DNA of 37,316 bases from Saccoglossus kowalevskii (GCF_000003605.2 NW_003123905.1:238973-276288), one strand, 5' to 3'; shown: positions 21,561 to 32,244, counted from the stretch's first letter. Translations and numbers: made by a program. Notes: generated by a model from the letters alone, not told the origin.

Positions 21561-22292
21561 TTGGGTTTATATACATCCATATTAAACGCCCAATTTGCTA
21601 CAGAGGTTAAAACGACAGGCCGGGTATGCGGAAAATTAGCATATTTTACCTGGCAATATTGATAGAGCACAGGTGAGCAGATTTTGCGCGCAGACGTCTT
21701 ATATTTGTTATAAAATAACCGAACATACATGTTATAATCTCGATATGGCATGACAACCTTGAATAACCTCAATGCAACGTCCATGACTGAAACGAAGATA
21801 TGAAGCAAGCGCGAATAATACAGCAAGGACAATTCCTCATAAAAACTGACGTCAATTCATCCGAACCGTTTTGATGAAGCTATTCCAAAACAATTGTTTT
21901 CATTGCAATTGGAGCAAAATTTAATTCATCGAATTTGTATGAATCACAACCCTTTCTCAGCAAGCGTCACTTCGTAGTTTATTTTGCAATGCCGAATCAT
22001 GGAAAAGAAATCCGTTTTAATGGATGTAAAAGGAAGATTTTATCAAAAAAATATATAATTCTGTGTCTGAAGGTTAGCTCCTTTCATATATGTCATAAAA
22101 ATTATTTCAGACTTTTAAAACTATCAATGAACCAACGTCGTCAGCAAAATATTATGTATATGAATTGTAGTGTGTCTGTGTCTATTTAAATGTATATTGT
22201 GATTTCCATAAGCGAGTCATAATTAGCATGCTGTGGATGTGGATAGAATATACAAAATGATGATATTTTAAGTTAATGTTGCTCAGATTTAC

Positions 22293-22316
22293 CTTGTTCT
22301 TGCACCCATCCTTCCT
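22293..22316 (-). CDS. micro-exon c (24 nt), unit 1
   Basis: Acceptor context ATTGTTGCGACAG, donor GTAAAT (22292-22287). Symmetric phase 1: the base left by the 22871-22844 exon (A) plus AG gives Lys, then EGWVQEQ. It is thus directly splice-compatible with exon 2 of unit 1. Its intron block is a diverged copy of that around b. Confidence 0.7.
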
Positions 22317-22702
22317 CTGTCGCAACAATCAAACAAGGAAATATGATTTAAGTAAACACAACTTATCCAAACTCGCATTGTCATTTAAACAATTAAATAT
22401 TTGTATGCATATTGTATGTTAATATTATAGATCATTGTTATGAAGCATCATAGTGTTCCTATATGTTGATTTGTTATTATTAAAAAGTCACAATCTAAAA
22501 ATTCTAATAATTAAAATACTATTCATCGCAGTCCATAATAGGGCAAGAGTTTGTTCTGATCTTGGAACAATATTTTTATCGAAGATGCGCATGCTGCCTT
22601 ACATGACAAACAACATACATCAATGTACGCTGAAATATACGGTATTTATAATTATGGTAGTTAACATTAATAAACATGCAATCATTTTAAAATAACAAGT
22701 AA

Positions 22703-22729
22703 ACATACACACATACATACATACATACA
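22703..22729. repeat. (CATA)n microsatellite
   Basis: Short CATA/ACAC run in the intron between exon 2 and micro-exon c. Confidence 0.9.
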
Positions 22730-22843
22730 AAACCCAGCATAACATTACATTATTATCCGATTCTAAACGTCTACATACACACAAATATTGAAAACTGGAG
22801 TATGCATTGACGTATGAGAGCTTAACATTTAATGAAAACTTAC

Positions 22844-22871
22844 TTCTTGACGAAGGTCGATGACCTTGAGC
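22844..22871 (-). CDS. exon 2 (28 nt) of secreted micro-exon gene, unit 1
   Basis: Good acceptor (TTTTTATTTAAACAG) and consensus GTAAGT donor (22843-22838). Phase 0 in fits the signal-peptide exon; phase 1 out fits every micro-exon. It encodes AQGHRPSSR, so signal cleavage probably occurs close to this junction. The paralogous unit 2 exon encodes AQRGGHFR; only the Ala-Gln start and the phases are kept. Confidence 0.75.
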
Positions 22872-23383
22872 CTGTTTAAATAAAAACAAAAATATACAAA
22901 AGTCAAAGTTACATGAACGATGGTGACATATGTAAAATAAATCGACTGGTGGCAATGTACATTGTTATGAATGTGCCATTATAATTTGTCGTGATCATCT
23001 TAAAAACCCGTTCAGTCACAACTATTGTTTAATTATATTTGAGTTGTGTTCCTAAATAACAGGTATAATATTAAAAGTACTAACAACAAAGAACAGCTAT
23101 AGACAGTGCTCAAATTACAGACTACTGAATTAAAATATTGGTAACATAGTACGCATTATAGAAAAATTGTATAGCACGTAGTTGTGAATAATCTGTACGA
23201 TTTAATGCCCACGTTAAGTATTTGTTTTGGGTATTCAATGAAGTAGCTCGTATGTCATTCGATGTGTCAGTTGGATATTTTGTATGAATTTATAAATACC
23301 TAATGGAAGACAATTTGCATGATATCCAATGTTAAAATAAAAAAGAACATCAGATGTGTATGATTGGGAATACTTAAACTCAC
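22872..23383 (-). other. putative intron
   Basis: AT-rich, between exon 2 and the next candidate exon. No other feature seen. Confidence 0.45.
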
Positions 23384-23528
23384 AAAATACTCGTTATTAG
23401 CAGTACAGTTTGGTAATTCGAAAACATATATTGCAGGGCGGGGGTGATAATGGGCAACGAAAATATTGTCTTTCGATAAAATTGTGTCAAAATGCTTTCT
23501 GATTACCAATGTGCCATTTGTAAAATGC
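23384..23528 (-). CDS. candidate 145-nt exon, unassigned
   Basis: Flanked by a strong acceptor (ATTTTTTTTAGCATTAG) and a GTGAGT donor (23383-23378). In phase 2 it reads HFTNGTLVIRKHFDTILSKD then NIFVAHYHPRPAIYVFELPN and CTANNEYF, leaving in phase 0. It could join exon 2, but its phase-2 entry cannot follow the phase-0 signal exon, so it may be an alternative upstream exon or a chance frame. Not recognised as a domain. Confidence 0.3.
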
Positions 23529-23874
23529 CTAATGCTAAAAAAAATAATCGAAAAACGAATGTGATATTTTGATCTGATAAAAAAAAATTCTATGTTACCC
23601 ATATAAATTTTAATGGATATCCCACTCCCAGTAACCATCTTAATAGATAGAAACACACATATCTCACTTGTTATTGTTGTTTTATTGATCACGTATATGG
23701 GTGTATTACATTGCTATATTTTAAAAGATTGGTATAGTGCATATGATTTATTATATAATATTTTGCGGCATATTTGAGTTTATTTTATTCATTTGTGATG
23801 AGTATAGATCAAGTACGTCACATCTGCATGTGATTTAGGTGTATGTATTTCACAACGATAGCGGAAATCCTTAC

Positions 23875-23937
23875 CTTTATATCTACGACCAAAAGTAAAA
23901 CAACACATAATACCATCATTGCTTTATAGCTCGACAT
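23875..23937 (-). CDS. signal-peptide exon, secreted micro-exon gene, unit 1
   Basis: A 63-nt exon: ATG at 23937-23935 then MSSYKAMMVLCVVLLLVV and DIK, ending in phase 0 at a GTAAGG donor (23874-23869). This is a classical secretion signal with a basic residue, a hydrophobic core and then the Ala-Gln start of exon 2. A 3' splice site (TTTCACTTTTCTACAG) ends exactly at the ATG, so the 5' UTR is on another exon or is added by trans-splicing. Downstream on the same strand are exon 2 (22871-22844) and micro-exons c, b, a. The paralogue at 36760-36698 has the same length and about 8 differences in 63. The family is not recognised. The product would be a short secreted, basic, Gly/Ser-containing protein assembled from micro-exons. 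Confidence 0.75.
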
Positions 23938-25051
23938 CTGTAGAAAAGTGAAATTGAAATTGAATTTGATGTTAGTGGCATTATTATTCATAGACATGTT
24001 GATTCTAGGATTGCGTTGGAGAATATTTGCATTCAGGTTATTTATTCTTGATGCTGTCACTCATATCCAATAATTGCAAACGGGACCAACATGTTGCATT
24101 GAAAAGCAAATTCTAAAATCTTTGGTTCGAATCCACAATATTGCTATAAAAATTTTATAAATTTTATGCATATCATCTCACCTTGTAACAAAGTGCTTGT
24201 TTCTAAATATTTTGTTTTTTTCCATTCTAGTGTGGTTCTTGATATCAGTATGTAGCTTGCAATGTTCCACTGCTCTTTTTTTTGAGTAGTAGGTTATTGT
24301 GAGGGAGCGACACAGGTTGTCAGTAAGTGTAAACACAGACTTTGGTAAGTGATAGTGTACGTAATTCTGCTATTGTTTAACAGGATTAGGCTATATTTTG
24401 AGTGTGTGTGTGTGTATCAGAGTATAGTTTATTTTCTTTGAACACCCAAGCACATTTTCCAATATGCTAACATATGCGACGTGAGCCCGATATTTTACAA
24501 TATTCATTGTTATTTTTAATGTATTGCAAATATTCTGAAACAATGATTTTATAGGAATCTGGATTTTAGCAATGCTAGCATAGTGTAGTTCACGGCAACA
24601 TTATGATATCTATAATCATATATTCAAATCAACCATCGGCATTTTATTCAGAACTGCTGAAGAATTTCAAACAGTCGAATATAGTTAATTATAACCAGAT
24701 TGATGGCAGACAGAATTTGAATACACTTGCTAATAATCATAAAATTATAGAAATGTGTACTTTAAGATTACATTTATATTTCAGTATCTCTATATCTGAC
24801 GGAGTAGTATTGGGTGAATTGCAGTAAATTTCACTTGATCCCATTATTTTGTGGCAGTTATACCTCCCAATAAATCATCTGTTCATTAGTAACATTGCAA
24901 CGTCTTTTATAGTAATTACACTCTGAAGCATATGTTTACAGTTTTCTATCAGATACAGTAGTCTAATTCCCGTTTGATAAATATCAACGTGATCCATTTG
25001 TAGTATTTAATGCATATGAATCTGAAAAACTGTAAAAAATAAGAAACTTAC
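23938..25051. other. no firm gene; one weak micro-exon candidate
   Basis: A 21-nt symmetric phase-1 candidate at 24202-24182 (GTGAGA donor, AAATATTTAG acceptor) is too weak to annotate. A short (GT)n run lies at 24402-24416. A 74-codon plus frame (24603-24827) has no support. Confidence 0.4.
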
Positions 25052-25087
25052 AGCTCAATCTACCTCTGCTTGTGATGAATGCTTCTT
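25052..25087 (-). CDS. micro-exon i (36 or 24 nt)
   Basis: Acceptor context CTGACGACGAAAG. Two donors keep the exon symmetric: GTAAGT after 36 nt (25051-25046) or the weaker GTAGAT after 24 nt (25063-25058). Phase 1 is open in both: EAFITSR, extended by GRLS in the long form. Sequence after the short donor (GATTGAGC) resembles the intron after micro-exon b. It lies upstream of the unit 1 signal exon, so it belongs to a third, incomplete unit. An eroded relative of its acceptor region lies at about 33820-33860. Confidence 0.45.
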
Positions 25088-26540
25088 CTTTCGTCGTCAG
25101 ATAGGGAGTATGTCATAGATCGAGAGTGGGTTTAGTCTCCACTCTAAAAATAGCAGTTGTAAATAGTTGTTGTAAATATCAGAAGATATAATAACGAGTG
25201 GGTGTTTAATAAAAATAAAAAACAGGGAACTATCCGGATGTGTTTGAACGATTTTGTTCTTACGTGGTTGAGTGGTACTTAATAGTAGTATGTAATTTCC
25301 TAATATCAGTGTTTGTTTCGTTGTTTATTGAGTCAAGATTATTGCGACTGTAGAAAATATGCTTTAAGTTAGTGTGAACACAGACCTCAGGTGCAGCTGA
25401 AAAAATAATCGATTAGTGATTGGGTTAGTTGGCGTGTAGTTTTTGTGCATATGCCGGACGGCTTGCGAGTGGAGTGTCTGCCTGTTATCAACACCCCAGA
25501 TCTTGAGCTTATTCTGTGATGTGCTTTTGTCTCAGGAGACGCCAGAATAACTATAAGGAACCAGACTACATCTAAACTGTATGTACACCAAAGACAGTTG
25601 ACTTTGTTTACACAAAGATATAGTGAATTCAATTTGTCTGTCTATGGGATGACTGAATGTGTATATTAGTTTCATATGATTACATTCAGAACCAGAACAC
25701 ACCAATATGTATACAGGGGATGGTGGACCGCGACCTTTGCCCTGGACATTTGTCAGTGTATTTTGACTACCTCTATAAGACTATGGCGAACTGAATTTCT
25801 TTTAACTATGTATATGGATGCACAGTGCGATATTTCAACGACCTTAACACATGAAACAGTGGACTTCTGTGTGCTAATTTGTTGTCGTAGGAGTGGAGAT
25901 GCTATAACAATGCCTATACATAGGGAATAGTGGCCGGTGGTTCCACTACCCTTATATAGAAAATGGCGAAAATATATTTCAAAACCTTTATAAAAGAACA
26001 GTAGTCTGCGTTTCCACTGCAAGTATATGGTTAGTTGACCGTGTTTATAGTACTTGTATAAATAAGGATCAATTAGAACAAAATGTTGATGATTAAAATG
26101 TAAGAAAAATACATGCATTAGTCTGGCTTTTATTCAATAGTGGAACAAAATTAAACATAACATTACGTAAATGTGTACCCAGATCATTAGGGCCTTGTGA
26201 TTGTCAGATGTCTGTTTACATGCCTAGGAGGCCTGGGTCGTCATGTAGTGTATGTGACATGCATGATGACGTATCCCATTATGGCTACAGACATACACGG
26301 TGTGGAGCTGATAGACGAGAATGCGTGTCAGTGACACCTGGTTACATTTAAATGATTTTAATTTGAGTTTATTCTGCATCAGGCATTTCCCTGTTGGAGG
26401 GATAATGGGTGTTTAGGCATGGTCTGGGCTGATGGAGATGTCCCCGTTACTGTTTATGATAATTGTTGTTGATTTAGGTTTTTACCAACGATTATTCAGA
26501 TTATAGTAACTTTTCTGTCTTTTGAGTGTTTAGGCATCCC
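25088..26540. other. no gene seen; imperfect short duplication
   Basis: Two similar stretches about 190 bp apart (near 25765 and 25948) share CTACC...TATA...ATGGCGAA. Open frames on both strands between 25676 and 26118 have no domain or splice support. Confidence 0.4.
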
Positions 26541-26544
26541 AGGG

Positions 26545-27090
26545 TGGTGCGTTAGGCGCTTTGGTATGCATTCCTATCGCAGCTTTTCTATTAATTTCAA
26601 AAAACCTGCCGGACCTCTTGGAAAATGGAAATATTTCGGATGACATCTACTTGCACTTGCAGTTGGTACACTCGAATTACATATCCGTCCCCCAACCATG
26701 ACGTCCCTCCGAATTTTCTTGTAAGACCAAAGTTCCCGTTTTGCCGATTGTGCAAACATATAATTGTCCCAGTACTCCATTCAGCATTGTGAGGTCGATT
26801 GGAATGATCGGTATACCTGTCACTTCACTGTCATCGACACTATCACCTTCGTCATCATCATCAACATTTTCTTCGTACCAAGTTGTCGTTATTTTCCTCT
26901 CTGACACGGACATATTGTTTACATGGGAGTCGTCGCTGTCTGTAGCTCAAAGCCATTCGTCAGGCTGGTTGTAATACGAACCTCGGTCGCTATCCTTCAA
27001 CTTTTTAGCAGCGTCTGAGTGCATCTTAACCTTGTTCTACTTTGGTCTGCAACGCTTTCTTCTAATCTTAATGGGAGTAGGATTTACTTG
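26545..27090 (-). pseudogene. Mutator-like transposase N-terminal fragment
   Basis: Reading leftwards in essentially one frame with in-frame stops: AAKKLKDSDRGSYYNQPDEW, an acidic DDDDEGDSVDDSE tract, a TMLNGVLGQLYVC segment, then GTLVLQENSEGRHGWGTDM, a stop, FECTNC, another stop, and GRFFEINRKAAIGMHTKAP. The HGWG motif, the C-x2-C pair after it and the FEINR-x4-GM motif are the usual N-terminal zinc-binding region of Mutator-like transposases in animal genomes. The catalytic DDE part is missing. It shows that Mutator-like elements have been active here, relevant to the MITE at 5397-5627. Confidence 0.6.
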
Positions 27091-27690
27091 TTCCATACTA
27101 GACACAGTGGAATGAGTGAACTGAACCAAAGACACTAGTGTTTTTGAATGAACTCCGTCTTAATATGGAATAACCCCATTTCCTGTACTCACTCAAACAA
27201 AAGAGATGCAAATATCAAAATTACGAATGGTGGCAAATAAACATCGCATTATCTTGAACAAATCTTTGAAACTGATAGGCACACAGATTAAACTTGTGTT
27301 GTTGATTTTGGCAAACACTACTGAGGCTGCCCTGTTTCCCTTCAGGAAATATACATTTTAACCAACTTACATGATATTCTATGTTATGTTGACTTTGTCA
27401 TATGAAAGTTTATAGTGCAGTTCGTCAATTAATAAAGAAATGTGAAAATCGTAATTTTCAACACAAATAACAGTCTCGCTACCTTAAATGGTGCATTTGC
27501 ATTAGGATCTGATTGATATCCGATAAAATCCCATTGAGGAGTCAACAACAAAAAAAACAAACCGCAAAGTGATAAATTCAAGAAGAGACACGCGCAATGA
27601 CAAAATGATAAGCCCCATATAAATAACTGGTGGCAACATATCTAAAAAATATCTACTTAAAGTCTGACACTAAAATACAGCTTCAACTCA
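27091..27690. other. no gene seen
   Basis: AT-rich. A minus-strand reading QWDFIGYQSDPNANAPFK ending at a GTAGCG donor near 27490 looks faintly exon-like but has no matching partner. Confidence 0.4.
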
Positions 27691-27691
27691 C

Positions 27692-27694
27692 TAT

Positions 27695-27725
<31 letters not shown>

Positions 27726-27728
27726 TTC
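27692..27728. repeat. (ATTT)n microsatellite
   Basis: About nine ATTT units. Confidence 0.97.
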
Positions 27729-27950
27729 TATTGAATTGGTTAGGTTAAAAGGAAGGGCTTTTATATTGTAGTTTCCTCGATAGTGGTGCAGATGATGTTG
27801 ATGATAGATGTCTGATACTAATCTGTTTGCTATAACAGAACTTCGGAATATACTGATACAGTTTAAGATAAATCTTCCATGATGACATAGTTAGCAATTA
27901 ATGGTATACCCCTAGCATAAATTATATTTGTTAACTCGAGGAAAAGGTCA

Positions 27951-28103
27951 TTGACAATTCCCCCGTTTCCCTTATGCTCACATTATTGTCTGTTTTGTAG
28001 AGAAAATAATACGTCTTGTGCTGTTCATGTGAATGGATCAGCAAATGATGAAATATTTGAGCTAATAACCACCGGGGTACATATCGCACCCAAGATTGTA
28101 TTG
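27951..28103 (+). CDS. possible plus-strand exon
   Basis: An ATG-started frame reads MTIPPFPLCSHYCLFCRENN then TSCAVHVNGSANDEIFELIT and TGVHIAPKIVL, ending at a consensus GTAAGT donor (28104-28109). A textbook acceptor (TTGTCTGTTTTGTAG) ends at 28000, so the exon may instead begin at 28001 and enter in phase 2. The CLFC pair followed by an ELI-x-G-x-x-I stretch is faintly like the start of a ZAD-type zinc-finger region, but the second Cys pair is not in the window's visible exons. This is the only plausible host coding exon on the plus strand in this half. Confidence 0.35.
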
Positions 28104-28522
28104 GTAAGTGAAACTCCAAGCATGCCTTATTGAAGGACTAGATTTATTTTGGATTTCAGTATACGTTTTACCCGAATAATAGTTTTAGAAGATATCAAAC
28201 CACTTGTTAGTTTAAGTGTATGCATTTTATTAAGTCATATTTACCTTTTAAAGACTATTTGCAATGTGCTCTAATGTGACTGTGGTATAGTTTTGCGAAC
28301 AAGCATTGAGCTATTTAAGCTGTATAGAGGTCAGAAATATTGAACGCATATATACTGTTGTGTTTAATCAACTTTGCATCATTGTCAAAATGTATCATAT
28401 TACACATAGTTCTAATATACCGAAGTGATCCTTAAAACATTATGTCAGACTATACATAAAGTCAATGGGCGGTTAACACTGAATTTAGTTAAAACAAAAT
28501 ATATACACCGAAATAAATTTAC
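28104..28522. other. no gene seen
   Basis: AT-rich sequence, possibly intron of either neighbouring candidate. Confidence 0.4.
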
Positions 28523-28546
28523 CTCGTCTCTCGATTTGTAGTTGTA
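28523..28546 (-). CDS. candidate micro-exon k (24 nt)
   Basis: Acceptor ACCAACCTAAG and donor GTAAAT (28522-28517). Symmetric phase 1, open: QLQIERR with split codons, ending in G. The conserved upstream intron block is not clear, so this is weaker than a-g. With micro-exon i it may mark an incomplete unit between units 1 and 2. Confidence 0.35.
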
Positions 28547-29354
28547 CTTAGGTTGGTAAAACAATATTGTTGGCAAGATCATATAAGCGTACATATAATT
28601 AATTCTTCCACAAACTGGTGTTTGACATAAAATTATTTTCTGAATGTAATGCCATGACCCATCTCATTATGCGTTGAATTACGTTGAATTACGCCACCTT
28701 CGGTGATTGTCTAGTTGTCATATATACCATAATGTATTTTACGAGTTCCTATACTTTTCATTCAATTTTGTTAATAATGTTTGCATAAAATTGAATGCAT
28801 TAGTCCATACATATCTTTAGTAAATAAACACTTCAATGACACATGTATGTCCCCGTAAAACACTTAGTGTTTTATTTTGAAAAAATGTATTTTTGTGTGT
28901 TTAAAATGTTCTTCATTTTTTGCAAAAAAATGTTTTAATAACAACTTCCCAAAACACTACTGCTTTGATAAAAAACACAGATGTTTTTTTTTTATATAAT
29001 AAACCATTTTTTTATTACATCAATGTGCTTTCAATTACAACTGTGTGTTTTAATAAAAAAAACATGTGAATGCTTCCAAGAGTTACAGTGTAGCAGACAG
29101 TACGTAAATAATCACTAGTCAGTGTATGGATTACACTTTATATTCTGTAGACTGGTGATATAAAAGTCGTGAATAATCATGCCACGGTTTATGCTGATAT
29201 GCTGCTGTGTGTCAATAGTTATGTTACTGTTCTGTCATGTAATTTTTCGATACATGATTTGTTATTTTGTGAATCGCTGCATTACTTTGCAACACTAATC
29301 ATCAATTTTTACTCTATATTTTGTAACAGTTACTGATTACAACAATAAATGAGG
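28547..29354. other. no gene seen
   Basis: Very AT-rich, with repeated AAAACAC...GTGTTTT-like stretches near 28855-29060. No coding. Confidence 0.5.
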
Positions 29355-29959
29355 CTAAAGAAAATACAGCCTAATGGTTTAGTTCAGTTTCGACGAATGC
29401 CATGCGGACTTGTGAGTGCACCAGCCTCTTTCTCCTGTATGATGCGTATTTTGATGGAAATTTAATTGATGACATTTTAATTTATTCAAAATCATGGATG
29501 GAGTATATACAGATTGCACAGGACGTTTTGTTTAAGGAAGGCAGGATTAACCGCAAGACCTTCAAAGTGTTACTTTGGTTTATTGGTCACAAGGTAGGTG
29601 ACGGTACTGTAAAACATGTCTTTTTAGCTTTTTAGCTGTAAATTCGCTAATTCAAGATATAGTTAATTTAACAGAAATTATATTCTCACAGGAAGATAGT
29701 CGACACTTAAGACGCTAAATTAAGATTCTGTTAATTCATGCCAAGAGTCAAATCCGCTAAAACTGCATGCAGCTTATTGCAACATGTTCTACAGTATTTT
29801 GCAAGTATTGTCAGATAAAATAGAAGCCATACAGTCATTTTTAGGCATGGCTGGATACTATCGCAAATTTGTACCAAATTTGGCGACAATAATAGCAGCT
29901 CCCCTCAGAGAATTGAGCAGTAAAGGTCAGCCAAAACATGTAGTCTGGGGAGATTCCTA
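29355..29959 (+). pseudogene. Ty3/gypsy-type pol fragment (reverse transcriptase)
   Basis: Reads PNGLVQFRRMPCGLVSAPAS then FSCMMRILM, shifts frame near 29460 to LIDDILIYSKSWMEYI (the YxDD box with Tyr replaced by Leu), and continues to GHKVGDGTVK near 29615. About 190 bp of unrelated sequence intervene. From about 29812 it resumes with DKIEAIQSFLGMAGYYRKFV and PNLATIIAAPLREL to VVWGDS and a stop. The normal residues between IEAIQ and FLGMAGYY are missing, an internal deletion. No LTRs, integrase or gag were found. Inactive. Confidence 0.8.
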
Positions 29960-31766
29960 AGTACGCATCTTTAATCACTCAAAAGTACAAGACTAATATT
30001 AATGACAAATGCTTCACGTTAAATATTGATTTTGTAATATAGGCCATTTTCGATAGTCGAATAATGAATTCCGCGTGCAATACGACAACTTGATGACAAC
30101 CGAAACTAAAAAACTGCTTTTGGGCAGACGGACATCTCTCGAATCCCGTAGCTGTTATACTTATTACATGTATATATATTACATATATGTCAAAGACGCA
30201 AATCATATATACGATGCATTTATACTAGTGACTATACAATCTATCAAATCTGTGGCGGTATTATGCATTTTGTGATTATGCGCGAATTAGCGAATTTACT
30301 AAATACAAATATTGCGTATCTTAAAATTGATATTACTGCAATTGATTGATTTCATATTCGTATTTGATAAACGTGCGATGAAGTAAAGCACAGTCCCTCT
30401 ATAGATACTACAAGACAATGTACACATTCCGAGGACAATCCGCCTAGCAGTATTAAGTTATACATTTCACGTGCCCGGATAGAATAAGACATACCCCTTG
30501 TCTATACCACATTCAACAACCGGAATGCACGAACTCCCAAATCTCAACACAATGGTTTTTAAGACACGACAATGAAAACGACTATAATACAACGTCTACA
30601 TCATCAACACCAAAACGAACACGTTGTTCTGCCACCCGCATGGTTGGTGCTTTTTAATTTGATGAAAAAAATATTTAGAAAAATCGGATATGAAAGATCA
30701 CGTACACATTGAATGACCTTTGACTGAAATATTATAGTAGTTTATTTAACTAGGACGCACAAACTTTCTACAGTCTTGTTTGGTCCTACCCTATTTTGCG
30801 GAATTTAAAAAAACTGGCCTTAAAATCTCAAAATAAAACGTCTCATCGTGCATGCTGATTGTCGTCAGCGCCCAATGTAAGGGCGCCCTCATCGAGATAC
30901 AACTACACCTTTGTTTTTAAGGTTATAGGGCGCAAAAAAACAGTGTGAATAGCGTCATTAGTCATGTATGAAGTGGGAAACCAGAGAACAACTTTGAAAC
31001 GAAACTATTATAACATTCCGTAAACAATCTTTAAAACTTAAGGAATCGAATCGTGTCAGGGAGTCATGTGGATCTTAACATTTTGGTTTGAATATGACAA
31101 ATCAACATCGTTTATGACATTCCCACCCATACATTATTTACACGTATTTTTATACAGTTTCATTCAATTTTAAACCCATACGAACTCTGCCATCACGATA
31201 TTCATGCACTATATAGTCGGCGTCGGTGCCATATATTTGTCTATATTTATTTCCTGCCCATATACTTTGATTAGTCAATATGTAATTATAGAACTAAATT
31301 TGATAATCATGGCCTTCATTTCACCGATTATTAAGGGTTTTCTTATACGAAGGTTGTCCTTGGGATTATGATAAACACGGAATTAGGTAATCATATTAGT
31401 TTATATGGAAACGATAGAGGGCCTTTTCTGGAAAAGATAGCAACATGGTTGTGTAAAGAGGAACTTAATTGCACGGTTACTTGTTTCTCTCTACTTTATT
31501 AATTGATAAATATGACAAGTACATTTTATATCATGCGTACTACACTATTTTATTTCAATGTGTTTGTTATCAGTATAATGACATGTCCATGGTTAGCGAT
31601 ATATCAGCTTTAACGTCCTAGTTTACAGCTCTGTGTAAGAACAAATATTAAAATGTAAATAGGTCAAATCATGAAGATCATAATACTGCACAGATATATT
31701 GTAGATATATTATGATCGTCAAATTGTGTATGCTTCCAAAGTCAGAATTTCAGAATGGCTACTCAC
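29960..31766. other. no gene seen
   Basis: Mixed AT-rich DNA. Frames on both strands at 29979-30275 lack support. A GCGCCC...GGGCGCC pairing near 30868-30886 is a small hairpin of the kind seen in repeats. Confidence 0.45.
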
Positions 31767-31796
31767 CAACAACAAGTAGTTAGGAACGGCCACCTC
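31767..31796 (-). CDS. micro-exon h (30 nt) or terminal exon, unit 2
   Basis: Strong acceptor (TTTCTTTCTCTGAACAG) and strong GTGAGT donor (31766-31761). Length 30, ends in G like the others. In the family's phase 1 it reads GGRS and then TAA. It is therefore either the terminal coding exon of unit 2 or a micro-exon that has gained a stop. Phase 0 would be open (EVAVPNYLLL) but does not fit its neighbours. Confidence 0.5.
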
Positions 31797-31947
31797 CTGT
31801 TCAGAGAAAGAAATAGTCTAAGTGTGTTAATAACACAAAATAACGTCAATTTGTGTGATCGTATACTATCACTCGTTTGAGTTTACTTTTCTATTATCTG
31901 TCAATTAACAACCTTTTGTGTTTGATCGGTGTGAATAATATATTAAC

Positions 31948-31971
31948 CTCTTCCTCTGTTTACTCTCCTTT
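31948..31971 (-). CDS. micro-exon d (24 nt, or 30), unit 2
   Basis: Acceptor ATTGTAGAGACAG; an alternative TTGTAG six bases earlier gives 30 nt. Donor GTTAAT (31947-31942). Symmetric phase 1 in both forms: RRVNRGR with split codons; strongly basic. Preceded by the shared intron block (ATATTTTTTTAATTG). Confidence 0.6.
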
Positions 31972-32217
31972 CTGTCTCTACAATTAAAAAAATATGCAAC
32001 GTGAATTGGCAATGTTTTCGAAATGCTCAAGCAGTAAAGGGTAAGGTATGAGATATTTAATCTTAATTATTCTCGATCCTTATACGGTTGCGCAAATGGT
32101 CACGGATGTACTATCGTTTGTAATAAAATATTGATTTCGTGTTTTCTGTATACGTAGTACGATTCACTCCAAGCATGTAGATGTCAATAGAATATACACA
32201 ATGTTGCTACAATTTAC

Positions 32218-32244
32218 CATCTCCTGGTCTTCAGTCTTTCTTTT
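32218..32244 (-). CDS. micro-exon e (27 nt), unit 2, with in-frame stop
   Basis: Acceptor TTGTAACGGGAG, donor GTAAAT (32217-32212). Symmetric, but phase 1 gives KKD then TGA. Its intron block is well conserved, with TTTAACGCTTGGTGCATATT upstream. Being symmetric, it could be skipped without harming the frame; it may be a dead exon or an alternative end. Confidence 0.5.

Noticed and set aside
22620-22955. 111-codon minus frame
   Set aside because: It runs through an intron, the 28-nt exon 2 and a CATA microsatellite, so it is a chance frame.
24182-24202. 21-nt symmetric micro-exon
   Set aside because: The acceptor lacks a pyrimidine tract and the conserved intron block is absent.
25676-26118. 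Overlapping frames of 84 and 121 codons
   Set aside because: Antisense to each other, no domains, no splice signals.
27490-27515. 26-nt minus-strand exon with GTAGCG donor
   Set aside because: Not symmetric, weak donor, no paralogous copy.
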